Below, piece after piece: positions 1 to 8,003 of a DNA stretch of 64,000 bases. The notes under the pieces are model-generated. The model made no database searches. It worked only from the letters and a program-made list of their open reading frames with translations, and was not told where the DNA came from. Source of the stretch: Halovivax asiaticus JCM 14624 (GTDB lineage: Archaea; Halobacteriota; Halobacteria; Halobacteriales; Natrialbaceae); contig NZ_AOIQ01000010.1 in assembly GCF_000337515.1 (NCBI RefSeq), forward strand, positions 1-64,000, given 5' to 3'. The position numbers and the translations under genes are program-made. Positions within the stretch are counted from its first letter, which is position 1; the number at the start of each line of letters is the position of its first letter.

Positions 1-251
1 GTCAGCGCGATCGTCGGGTTCTCCTCGCCTTCGATCCCCGACGGCGACTTCCCCTCCCAGTGCGTCGTCATGCCCTTGAACAGGATCTCCGTGTCCGGCT
101 CGATCTCGACGGCACCGCCCCCACTGTCGTCGTTGTTGTCGTCAGAGCTATCGTCGTCACCGTCGCTACTTCCACAGCCTGCCAGAGTGACAGCAGCGAG
201 CGACGCACCAGACGCCTTCAGTACCGTCCGTCGGTTTGTAGCATCGTACAT
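1..251 (-). CDS. Halocyanin-like blue copper lipoprotein, N-terminal part (runs off the window)
   Basis: Only the first 83 codons are inside the window. The start is the ATG at 251, followed by an Arg-Arg signal (NRRTVLKASGASLAA) and a lipobox LAGC, so a Tat-exported, lipid-anchored surface protein is expected. A Gly/Asp/Asn-rich spacer comes next, then a segment with THWEGKSPSGIEGEENPT, which resembles the start of halocyanin domains (membrane-attached type I copper electron carriers). The copper ligands lie beyond the window edge and cannot be checked, so the family call rests on this short stretch. Confidence 0.7.
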   Translation of the reverse strand, partial: MYDATNRRTVLKASGASLAAVTLAGCGSSDGDDDSSDDNNDDSGGGAVEIEPDTEILFKGMTTHWEGKSPSGIEGEENPTIAL

Positions 252-387
252 AGGTTCTCCATCAGCAGATTGGTATCGAAACCCGTTCAAAAGTGGGGGC
301 GATTCCCGGCCAGTGGGAGTGGGGCGAATATGTTCGAATTCGTGACCGTATTGCCGATGTGGTGTGGGACCATCGGGCAGCTTGCCG

Positions 388-2160
388 TTATTCGTCACCG
401 GCCGAAACGGCTGACGGCTGCCCGGGCTCATCGTCTGGCCCTTCCGGGTCGTCGATGTACTTCTCTCGCCACGTACCGCGGCTGAACCAGGCGACCCCGA
501 CGAGTGCGCCGACGACGTTCCCCAGAGCCATGCCGATCCAGATGCCGGTCGCACCGAGGCCGAACGCACTGATCGTGATCCCGACGACGGGAACCGTCAC
601 CGACCAGTTGAACGCGAGGACGAAGACGCTGACGACCCGACCGATCCAGAGGGTGAGCATCGAGATGACCATCGCGGTCCGCGTGTTCCCCGCCCCGCGG
701 AACCCGCCGAGAATTACCTGCGAGACGCCGATGAAGGCAAACTCCACGGTCCGGGTACGGACGTACTCCACACCCAGCCCCTCCACGATCGCGGCGTTTT
801 CCACGTCGGGGCCGATGAACACCGAGACGATCGGTTCCGTAAACGCCAGTGCGACGACCGCAACGAGGAGCATCACGCCGGCGCCGGTCGAGGCCGCGAG
901 CCTGACGGCGCGTGCCGCTCGGTCGGCCCGATCTGCCCCCAGGTTCTGCCCGACCATCGTGTCGATCGCCCGGCCGAGCCCCATCGCTGGGAGGAAGACG
1001 AGCGAGATGAGCCGATTCCCGAGCCCGAAGGCCGTCACGACCGGCGGGGCGAACGTCACGATCATCGCCGTCAGCGTGATCATCGCCATCGCCGACATGG
1101 CCTGCTCGATCATGCTGGGCGTCCCCAGTCGAACGATGTCGCGAATCACGTCGAGATTGGGAACGAGGTGACTCGTCTCGATATCGGGCCCGCGTGAGGT
1201 GGCAAAGAGGACGTAGACGCCGACCGCCGTCGCGACGGCACGCGCACCGATCGTCGCGAGGGCCGCCCCTTCGATCCCCCAGCCGGTGAACCCGGTCAGC
1301 TCGTACAGTGTCGCTTCCAGCGCGAGGAAGTCGATCGTCCCGAGCACCGGGACACCTGCGAGCATCCCGAACAGCGGGTTGTCGGCGAACCCGAAGATCA
1401 AGAACGGGTCGGCGACGACGTTGACGACGACCGAGACGACCATCACGAGCATCGGCGTCCGGGTGTCGCCGTACCCCCGCATGAGCGCGGAGAAGACGAA
1501 GAAGCCACCGACGAGCGGAAGTCCGAGGAAAAAGACCTCCATGTAATCGGCGGCCAGCGGGATCACCGTCGCCTTTGTGTCCGGGTCGCTCGGCAGGATC
1601 GACAGCGCCGGGCGCGTGTAGAAGTACCCGACGATGGCGATCACAATCGAGAGGAGACTGACGAACGAGAGCGTCTGGCCCGCGACGAGCCCCGACGATC
1701 GATCCCCGCTTGCCCCGGTGTACTGGGCGACCAGAATCGCCCCGGCCGTCGTGAACCCACCGGCGATCGCGATCATGAGAAAGATCAACGGAAACGCCAG
1801 GCTGATCGCGCCGACGGACTCCGTCGAGAGCCGACCGAGCCACAGCGTGTCGGCGACGTTGTAGGTAACCTGCAACAGCTGGATGACGACGATCGGCCAC
1901 GCGAGGTGAAAGAGCGGCTTGACGAGACTCCCCTCGGTGATCGAGGATGATGCCGGATTCGAACCCCCGGCACCAGCGTCGGCGTCCGGGCCGGCAGCCG
2001 CTCCGGCAACTCCGTTTGCCGCGTCCGCCGGCGCTTCGTCGGACGGGCCAGCCGACCGGCTATCGGCTGGTGCCGGGTGACCGTCGTCCGGACTCGCGTC
2101 CGCAGACTCGGGACGGTCGGATGGAGCGTCGGTCGGGTCGGGGTCGTCTGAGTCGGTCAT
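388..2160 (-). CDS. MATE family multidrug/Na+ efflux transporter
   Basis: 590 residues. The first ~75 are a disordered Asp/Pro/Ser/Ala tail typical of haloarchaeal proteins. The rest is about 12 hydrophobic helices in two similar halves (TLWLGRLSTESVGAIS in the first, AFGLGNRLISLVFLPAMGLG in the second), the signature of the MATE/DinF fold. MATE proteins export cationic drugs or metabolites in exchange for Na+ or H+; the substrate cannot be read here. An internal start near residue 75 would also give a full MATE core, so the long N-terminal tail is the least certain part. It stands alone, downstream of gnd on the same strand. Confidence 0.9.
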   Translation of the reverse strand: MTDSDDPDPTDAPSDRPESADASPDDGHPAPADSRSAGPSDEAPADAANGVAGAAAGPDADAGAGGSNPASSSITEGSLVKPLFHLAWPIVVIQLLQVTYNVADTLWLGRLSTESVGAISLAFPLIFLMIAIAGGFTTAGAILVAQYTGASGDRSSGLVAGQTLSFVSLLSIVIAIVGYFYTRPALSILPSDPDTKATVIPLAADYMEVFFLGLPLVGGFFVFSALMRGYGDTRTPMLVMVVSVVVNVVADPFLIFGFADNPLFGMLAGVPVLGTIDFLALEATLYELTGFTGWGIEGAALATIGARAVATAVGVYVLFATSRGPDIETSHLVPNLDVIRDIVRLGTPSMIEQAMSAMAMITLTAMIVTFAPPVVTAFGLGNRLISLVFLPAMGLGRAIDTMVGQNLGADRADRAARAVRLAASTGAGVMLLVAVVALAFTEPIVSVFIGPDVENAAIVEGLGVEYVRTRTVEFAFIGVSQVILGGFRGAGNTRTAMVISMLTLWIGRVVSVFVLAFNWSVTVPVVGITISAFGLGATGIWIGMALGNVVGALVGVAWFSRGTWREKYIDDPEGPDDEPGQPSAVSAGDE

Positions 2161-2467
2161 CGTCTCACGTGAGGGCGGTCGTCGATCGGCTCACAGGGGA
2201 CCCGCTGCAGGGCGGTGGTGCGGCGAGTCGGGCCGATGGTCGGCGGGCGCTGCGATCGTCTCGATCAGGTGCAGTGGAGCGCAGACCGAGCGACAGGAGA
2301 CGGACTGGCTGTCGAGACAGCCCACCTGACGGCAGGTACCGAACCCCGTGATAGCGGGATCGGTGCGTACGTACCGGACACTGCCGTCGCCCGCCCATCA
2401 ATTTTGTGAAATACGCGCGTCCGCGAGAGGCCGGCCGGACGTGCCGTTCCGAACCGGTTGGTTGCAT
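2161..2467. other. Intergenic region between gnd and the MATE gene
   Basis: 307 bases without a convincing gene; open frames here are Arg/Ser-rich shadows. The only AT-rich spot is around 2399-2415, about 240 bases upstream of the MATE start, too far for a leaderless promoter. No strong hairpin or repeat seen. Confidence 0.6.
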
Positions 2468-3376
2468 TCAGGACCGTCGTTGGACTTCGTGGCGGCCGAA
2501 TCCGTAGCGAAGTCGGTTCGCGAGTCTGCGGGAAAACCGACCCTCGTCCGCGCGGGAACCGAACCGCTCGGCGAGTGCCGTATAGATCAGCGGGACCGGA
2601 ACCTCCTGTTCGAGACCCTCCTGGACGGTCCACGTCCCCGTCGAACCGCCCTCGATCCGGTCGGCGACGTCACCGAGCGCCGTCCCTTCCTCGCGGAACG
2701 CCTCCTCGCAGAGTTCGAGCAGCCACGAGCGGATGACCGCCCCGTTGTTCCAGACGCCGGCGACCGCTTCGAGGTCCAGGTCGTATCGACCCTCGTGGAG
2801 CAGTTCGAATCCCTCGCCGTAGGCCTGCATGAGTGCGTACTCGACGCCGTTGTGGACCATCTTGACGTAGTGTCCCGCCCCCGACGGCCCCATCCGCGCG
2901 TGGCCGTCGGGTCCCGTCGCGACGGCGTCGAAGACGGGTTCGAGTGCCTCGTACGCCCACGCCGGCCCACCGACCATCAGCGAAAAGCCGAGTTCGGCGC
3001 CGGCCGGGCCACCGGACGTGCCACAGTCGAGGTAGGCCGCGGGGCAGGCCTCGGCTCGCCGGACGGAGTCCTCGTAGTACGAGTTCCCGCCGTCGACGAC
3101 CACGTCGTCGCCGTCGAGGTGCGATTCGAGGTCGTCGAGCGCGGCGTCGACGGCTGGCCCTGCAGGCACCATCAACCAGACACAGGACGGGCCGTCCGTC
3201 GCCGCGAGTTGTGTCGCCAGGTCGGCCACCGAGTCGGCCGGCTCCGCACCGGCGTCGGCCGCCGCGGCGACGGCGTCTTCGTCCAGATCGAACGCGACCA
3301 CGTCGTGACCGGCGTCGAGACAGCGGTCCGCGACGATCTGGCCCATCCGTCCGAGCCCAATCAGTCCCAGTTGCAT
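2468..3376 (-). CDS. gnd: 6-phosphogluconate dehydrogenase (decarboxylating), short NAD-type
   Basis: 302 residues from the ATG at 3376. An upstream in-frame ATG at 3466 would add 30 Arg-rich residues, so I rejected it: the family begins directly with the Rossmann motif, here MQLGLIGLGRMG. Further family marks are GGNSYYEDS, the substrate loop CGTSGGPAGAELG and the catalytic-lysine region GHYVKMVHNGVEYALMQ. It oxidises and decarboxylates 6-phosphogluconate to ribulose 5-phosphate, the oxidative pentose-phosphate step used by haloarchaea. The length fits the short bacterial/archaeal class, not the ~470-residue form. Confidence 0.93.
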   Translation of the reverse strand: MQLGLIGLGRMGQIVADRCLDAGHDVVAFDLDEDAVAAAADAGAEPADSVADLATQLAATDGPSCVWLMVPAGPAVDAALDDLESHLDGDDVVVDGGNSYYEDSVRRAEACPAAYLDCGTSGGPAGAELGFSLMVGGPAWAYEALEPVFDAVATGPDGHARMGPSGAGHYVKMVHNGVEYALMQAYGEGFELLHEGRYDLDLEAVAGVWNNGAVIRSWLLELCEEAFREEGTALGDVADRIEGGSTGTWTVQEGLEQEVPVPLIYTALAERFGSRADEGRFSRRLANRLRYGFGRHEVQRRS

Positions 3377-3435
3377 GGCGCTCACTCGATGCGCCGCTGT
3401 CGTGAGCGTTGCGGTTTCCCGAGTCGACGAGCGCT

Positions 3436-3864
3436 TCAGTAAGCGGCCTCTTCGAGGCGCGCCCAACCGACCGCGTCCAGCACGACGATCCGGTCACCCC
3501 ACCGAACGTACACCCCGTTGTACTCGCCGTCGTCACCGTCGTAGTACGGAACCGTCTCGCGAAGGGTGTCGACGACGCTCCAGGCGCTCTCGTCGGTGAA
3601 CGTCACTTCCGCCCACGACGCCGCGTCGTCGCTGGCGACGGCACGCTCGATCGCGCGGGTGGCGCCCGGAATCTCCTGCAGCCGATGAGACGTACTGTCG
3701 ACGACCGTCGCCGTCTGTGGGACCTCCTCGACGATGCGTGCTCCGATACTGGCCTGGACGTGCGCTCGCGAGTGCCTTCGACCAACACGAAGCGCGAATC
3801 CGACGAGGGCTGCCGCGCCGACGACCAGCGCCGACAACCCGAGTGTCCTGCCACGGCCCATCAT
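3436..3864 (-). CDS. Hypothetical membrane-anchored haloarchaeal protein
   Basis: 142 residues, family not recognised. One N-terminal transmembrane helix (LGLSALVVGAAALVGFAL), then a basic patch and a ~110-residue soluble domain with acidic surface, ending in YNGVYVRWGDRIVVLDAVGWARLEEAAY. The C-terminal half looks like a small beta-rich domain (alternating hydrophobics, several Trp). It lies 59 bases upstream of gnd on the same strand. A TATA-like box 24-30 bases before the ATG suggests its own near-leaderless promoter. Confidence 0.75.
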   Translation of the reverse strand: MMGRGRTLGLSALVVGAAALVGFALRVGRRHSRAHVQASIGARIVEEVPQTATVVDSTSHRLQEIPGATRAIERAVASDDAASWAEVTFTDESAWSVVDTLRETVPYYDGDDGEYNGVYVRWGDRIVVLDAVGWARLEEAAY

Positions 3865-3887
3865 GCACCTACCTGAAATCGAACGGG

Positions 3888-3894
3888 TAAGTAT
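3888..3894 (-). promoter_or_regulatory. TATA-like box of the 142-aa membrane protein
   Basis: On the minus strand this reads ATACTTA within an AT-richer patch, centred about 27 bases before the ATG at 3864. That is the spacing of archaeal promoters driving leaderless or very short-leader transcripts. Confidence 0.4.
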
Positions 3895-4093
3895 CTTTCG
3901 CGGAAGATTTCAGAAGTGAGAACAGGTGCGTCGCGTCTCGAAAACGGGCGGGACCGGCGGTATCTCGAATCAAGCCAGGAGAAAATGGCTGGCCAGCAAC
4001 AGGTTAAATGCCACCAGCTTACGATAGATCGACACTGGAATGGGAGGAGGAAAGACACCGGCTCGACGGCAGGATTGGCGATAAACCGCGCAC

Positions 4094-4558
4094 CTAGAAC
4101 AGCGTGACAGCGTTCGTTGTGATCGCGCCGGCGACAAGCAACAGAGCGACCGAGACGAGCGCCGCGGCGCGGAACAGGAAGAGGCTGTCACGGGCCGGTT
4201 CGCGAAGTTGCTTCGCGTCGAGGCCGGTCTCGAAGCGACTCGCTGCGATCTCGACGAGTGCGGTCAGGACGAGCCACAGAAACGTCATGAGCAACACCAG
4301 TTGACCGTTCGTCGTCGAGGTCAGGCTCTCACTCGTGTAGATTCGACCGGCAAGGTGGCCGCCGGTCAGCAACAACACGAGCGAGCTCGCTCGGGAGAGA
4401 CGCTTGAGCGTCCGCAGCAGTGTGTGGAGCGGATCGGTCGTCGTGAACACGCCGTCGCGGGCGGCCGGGACCACCGACAGCGCGACGTAACAGACGCTGC
4501 CGGCCCAGATCGCCGCGACGAGAAGGTGGGTCATCCGCGCGAGAACGAGGTCGATCAT
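4094..4558 (-). CDS. CopD-like four-helix membrane protein
   Basis: 154 residues from the ATG at 4558 (MIDLVLARMTHLLVAAIWAGS). The longer frame from 4618 adds 20 residues with no homologue-like character. Four hydrophobic helices; the His in MTHLLVAAIWAGS and the GGHLAGR segment resemble the CopD/DUF2269-type membrane domain found in copper-resistance proteins and other heme or metal-handling membrane proteins. Function in haloarchaea is unknown; copper transport is only a family-level suggestion. Confidence 0.65.
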   Translation of the reverse strand: MIDLVLARMTHLLVAAIWAGSVCYVALSVVPAARDGVFTTTDPLHTLLRTLKRLSRASSLVLLLTGGHLAGRIYTSESLTSTTNGQLVLLMTFLWLVLTALVEIAASRFETGLDAKQLREPARDSLFLFRAAALVSVALLLVAGAITTNAVTLF

Positions 4559-4663
4559 ACTCGAACGACGTGACGACACGCAGTTGAACGTTCCGATGCA
4601 TCCGACCGGTCGGGACAACCGGACGGTCCTCCCGAAACACCCAACCCGCGACCCGCCGATCCG

Positions 4664-5209
4664 TTACTCGTCGATCCAGGACGGGAGTCGACGTCTGACG
4701 AGCGCGTAGCCGACCGAGCAGAGCAGGCCGAGGCCGACCAGTGGCCGAACGGGGCCATCGAAGACGACGAGGGCAGGAATCGCGAGGATGGCCCCGAGCG
4801 CGGCGTCTTCGGGCGCACCATCGTAGCGAATCCACCGCCTGGGGCGGATCCACCGGCCGTGCCAGTGATCGAAGACGGCGCGCTCGATCGGATTCGTCCA
4901 AGGGTCGAACCCGGCCCCGCCGCCGATGACGTCCGTCATCGCGTGAAACCAGGCGACGGTCAAAAACGCCGCGAGACCCACGACGGCCGGAGTCGAGACG
5001 ACCGCCGCCCCGATCATCGCCGCGGCGGCCGGGGCGGCTCCCAGGACCGGGAAGTGAAACGTTCGACGGTGGACGAAGAACAGATCGAGATCCGGCGCGA
5101 TACCGCCGACGATTGCCCCCGCCGCCAGTGGCGCCGCGACGTCGGGGACGACGACGGCGACCGGCGCCACGAGTGCGAGTCCGACGAGTGCGTGCGTCGT
5201 CGCCATCAT
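4664..5209 (-). CDS. Membrane-bound metal-dependent hydrolase-like protein (YdjM/DUF457 type)
   Basis: 181 residues with about five transmembrane helices. The N-terminal MATTHALVGLAL and GGIAPDLDLFF give the His and Asp-x-Asp pattern of the DUF457/YdjM family, with a further His-rich stretch (VHRRTFHFP, WFHAMTDVIGGG). This family is a predicted inner-membrane metal-dependent hydrolase related to phospholipase C/zinc-dependent enzymes; no substrate is established. Either of the two initial Met codons could be the start. Confidence 0.8.
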   Translation of the reverse strand: MMATTHALVGLALVAPVAVVVPDVAAPLAAGAIVGGIAPDLDLFFVHRRTFHFPVLGAAPAAAAMIGAAVVSTPAVVGLAAFLTVAWFHAMTDVIGGGAGFDPWTNPIERAVFDHWHGRWIRPRRWIRYDGAPEDAALGAILAIPALVVFDGPVRPLVGLGLLCSVGYALVRRRLPSWIDE

Positions 5210-5360
5210 GCGGTGTGCCCCATCATGTAGCGGTTCCCTCGCGAGTCGTGTGTGTCATGCAGGGTTCCTCTCGCGAGTCCAGCATACGCGGTCCATTCAC
5301 GGGAGCGACGAATCGGGAACGATCGGAATCGGGCGGTTCCAGATCGGTCGGGCGGCCGGA

Positions 5361-5840
5361 TTACAGATTTTCGCCCTGGTAAGAACCGTCGTAGACGTCC
5401 TCGTGCTCGGCCTCGGCGAGGACGAACTGGGCGATTCGGGCGCCGCGTTCGAGTTCGATGTCGTGGTGCACCTGCAACAGTCCCTCGCCGCGCCCTTCGT
5501 ACCCGGCGTCCCAGACGGCCGTGTTGAGCATGCAGGAGTTGCGCATGAGCGACGAGCGCGGGTAGACGAAGCCGACGTGTCCCTCGGGGACGCTGATCTG
5601 CTCGGCGTAACGCGCGACGTAGGTTCCCTCGGGGAGGTAGAACGTCGCAGGGGCCTTCTCGTCGAGTTCTTCGAGGGGACGGGCGACCCGGTCACCGATC
5701 TCTTTCCCGTCGCGCGTGATGCGACCCGGTTCGAGCTGTTCGAAGACGACGTCGAGCGTGAGGTCGACCCCGTTCGGCTGTTCCTGTTCGTCCGTCGTCG
5801 GCGTGACGTGATCGGCCACGAACGCGCCCGAGCGGTACAT
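5361..5840 (-). CDS. dUTPase/dCTP deaminase superfamily nucleotide hydrolase
   Basis: 159 residues from the ATG at 5840 (MYRSGAFVADHV); an ATG nine codons upstream is possible but adds an unlikely Pro-rich leader. Family motifs are NGVDLTLD, YPRSSLMRNS and NTAVWDAGYEGRGEG, with Asp in the catalytic position of motif III, followed by GARIAQFVLAEAE. These match the trimeric dUTPase/dCTP-deaminase fold. The Glu expected for a deaminase after the GYEG turn is not evident, so dUTP hydrolysis (keeping uracil out of DNA) is the better guess than dCTP deamination. Confidence 0.83.
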   Translation of the reverse strand: MYRSGAFVADHVTPTTDEQEQPNGVDLTLDVVFEQLEPGRITRDGKEIGDRVARPLEELDEKAPATFYLPEGTYVARYAEQISVPEGHVGFVYPRSSLMRNSCMLNTAVWDAGYEGRGEGLLQVHHDIELERGARIAQFVLAEAEHEDVYDGSYQGENL

Positions 5841-6075
5841 GAAAGGACCAGGCGCCGGTATCGCCAAAAGCGTATCGCGTTCGGAGCGCGATGGCGTCGG
5901 TCAACACGGGCCACCGTCCCACGCCCCGTCGCGAGATCCGGGTATCCGACGGTTTCGGGACCGTGAGTCCGTCGAAGGTACCGGTTACGGCGGACATTTC
6001 GAGGAATCGGGCGGTTCCGACCGGCACGACGCCCGTTTCGCCACCGGGTTGACGAGCGCCGCCGCCGGCCGTCGC

Positions 6076-7170
6076 TCACCAGTCCGCCGGGTCGAACTCC
6101 TGGAGGGCGGTAAGCACGTCGGCAGCCGAACCGTCGGCGACGGCCCCTCGTGCGCGCTCGACCGCCGCCGAAAGGGTCGAAGCGTCGTCGCGAGCATAGA
6201 TTCGCACGCCCGCGTTGAGTGCGACGGCGTCGGCGACGACACCGTCGCGAGCGCCGGAGACGACGTCACGGGTGACGCGTGCGGCGGTCGCCGCGAGATC
6301 GGCTCCGGTGACTTCCGCACCGGCTTCCACGCCGAACGATGCCGTCTCGATCTCGAAGACGTCGACTGCATCGTCGTCCGCGCCGTCGGGGTTCTCACCC
6401 TCCTGACCGTCGGGCCACGCCGCAATCCGGGTCGTTCCGGCACGGACGTCGTCGGACCCCTCCTGGCCCTGTACCATCACGACTCGATCGACGTCGACCG
6501 TCCGGCTCTCGCGGAGCGTCGCGACCACCTTCTCGGCGAACGGCCGGTGGAAGAAGCTCCCGACGTGGACGGCGGCGGCCGCCGGGTTCGCCAGCGTCTC
6601 GATCGTGTTGAGGAACGTCCGCACACCGAGCGCCGCCCGACGCTCGGAGAGGGCGTGAACGCCCGGATTGAATCGAGGGGCATAATAGAAGCCGAACCCG
6701 ACCGCGTCCACCATCGCGGCGCTTTCGGCCGGTTCGAGGTCGGTCCGAACGCCGAGTTCGTCCAAGACGTGACGAGCGGTCACCCCGTACGTCGTCGGGA
6801 GCCGGTCCGCGCTGTGGACCGCGACCGGCGTGCCGGCCGCCGCCGCGACGACGCCGCTCGCGACGCCCAGCGGCGCGGTGTCGGCCTTCCCGTCGTAATT
6901 CGCGCCGATATCGACGGGGTCGGCGTCCGGTTCGGCGGTCTCGACCGATACCGTTCGCATCGCGTCGAGAAACCCGGCGAGTTCGACCGGCGTGTTGCGC
7001 TTCCACCGGTTCGCCGTCCAGAATCCGCCCAGCGCGACCGGATCGGGGTCGCCGGTCAGGATGCGTTCCATGGCCTCCCGCGCCTGGTCGTATCGCATAT
7101 CCGACGCCGACCGGGGACCGGACCCGACGACCTCGCTCATCAGCCGATCGAGCGGCCAGTCGTCGGTCAT
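6076..7170 (-). CDS. TrpD2-like phosphoribosyl transferase family protein of the siroheme operon
   Basis: 364 residues from the ATG at 7170; the longer frame upstream is out-of-frame cobA sequence. It has the two-domain architecture of anthranilate phosphoribosyltransferase/nucleoside phosphorylase II: an N-terminal helical part (MTDDWPLDRLMSEVVG, TGDPDPVALGGFWTANRWK) and a Rossmann-like part with YDGKADTAPLGVASGVVAAAAG. The canonical TrpD glycine loop is altered, so tryptophan synthesis is not implied; TrpD2/YbiB-type proteins bind nucleic acid or act on other substrates. Its start overlaps the end of cobA by 4 bases (ATGA), placing it in the siroheme operon, where its role is unknown. Confidence 0.78.
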   Translation of the reverse strand: MTDDWPLDRLMSEVVGSGPRSASDMRYDQAREAMERILTGDPDPVALGGFWTANRWKRNTPVELAGFLDAMRTVSVETAEPDADPVDIGANYDGKADTAPLGVASGVVAAAAGTPVAVHSADRLPTTYGVTARHVLDELGVRTDLEPAESAAMVDAVGFGFYYAPRFNPGVHALSERRAALGVRTFLNTIETLANPAAAAVHVGSFFHRPFAEKVVATLRESRTVDVDRVVMVQGQEGSDDVRAGTTRIAAWPDGQEGENPDGADDDAVDVFEIETASFGVEAGAEVTGADLAATAARVTRDVVSGARDGVVADAVALNAGVRIYARDDASTLSAAVERARGAVADGSAADVLTALQEFDPADW

Positions 7171-8003
7171 CGCGATCCCCCGTCCGAACGCAGGCGCCCG
7201 GCGGTGCCGTCGGCGCACTCGCGAGCCGGCACGGACTGCGACGCATCGATCACCCGTTCGCGAACGTCGACCACGTCGCCGACCACGGTCACGGCCGGCG
7301 GTTCGATACCCACATCGACGGCCCGCTCGACGATCGTCGACAGGGTCCCGGTGAGCGTGTACTCCGCGTCCCACGTCGCCTTCTCGACCATCGCGACCGG
7401 CGTGTCGGCTGCCACCTCGTGGTCACGGAGGGTCGCGACGGTCTCGGGCAAGCGCCCGACGCCCATGAGAACGACGAGCGTCCCACCCGCGGCGACGGTG
7501 TCGGCCAGCGCCGCCCAGTCGAGGGCGCTCTCGGCTTTGGTCGGGTCCTCGTGGCCGGTGACGACCGTCAGGCAGGAGGCGTGATCGCGGTGCGTGACGG
7601 GAATGCCCGCGACGGCCGGCGCGGTGACGGCGCTCGTCAACCCGGGGACGACCTCGACGTCGACGCCGGCGGCCGCGAGGAACTCGGCCTCCTCGCCCCC
7701 GCGGCCGAAGACGTACGGATCGCCGCCCTTCAGCCGCACCACGTCGCGACCGCCCCGCGTCGCTCGGACCAACAGTCGATTGATCTCGGCCTGGGTGAGT
7801 CGCCCCCCGTTCGAGTTCGGCCGCTTTCCCACGTCGACGATCTCGGCCGAGTCCGGGCAGGTACCGAGGAGCTCCGGCGTCACCAGTGCGTCGTGGAGGA
7901 TCACGTCCGCCTCGTCGAGGCGGCGGCGCGCCTTCACCGTCAACAGGTTGGGATCGCCCGGCCCGGCGCCGACCAGCGCCACCGATCCCGCGGCGCCGCT
8001 CAT
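7167..8003 (-). CDS. cobA: Uroporphyrinogen-III C-methyltransferase
   Basis: 278 residues. SAM-dependent tetrapyrrole methylase: SVALVGAGPGDPNLLTVKA at the N-terminus, the GGDPYVFGRGGEEAEF loop and PVTHRDHA in the substrate region. It methylates uroporphyrinogen III at C2 and C7 to precorrin-2, the branch point to siroheme and cobalamin. It lacks the CysG dehydrogenase/chelatase domain; the chelatase is the next gene upstream (overlap of 4 bases). Context with a siroheme-type reductase argues for siroheme rather than B12 as the main product. Confidence 0.95.
   Translation of the reverse strand: MSGAAGSVALVGAGPGDPNLLTVKARRRLDEADVILHDALVTPELLGTCPDSAEIVDVGKRPNSNGGRLTQAEINRLLVRATRGGRDVVRLKGGDPYVFGRGGEEAEFLAAAGVDVEVVPGLTSAVTAPAVAGIPVTHRDHASCLTVVTGHEDPTKAESALDWAALADTVAAGGTLVVLMGVGRLPETVATLRDHEVAADTPVAMVEKATWDAEYTLTGTLSTIVERAVDVGIEPPAVTVVGDVVDVRERVIDASQSVPARECADGTAGRLRSDGGSR

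Noticed and set aside
1948-1972. tRNA-like T-arm on the minus strand (GGGGGTTCGAATCC)
   Set aside because: It lies inside the MATE coding frame and no acceptor, D or anticodon arm can be built around it.
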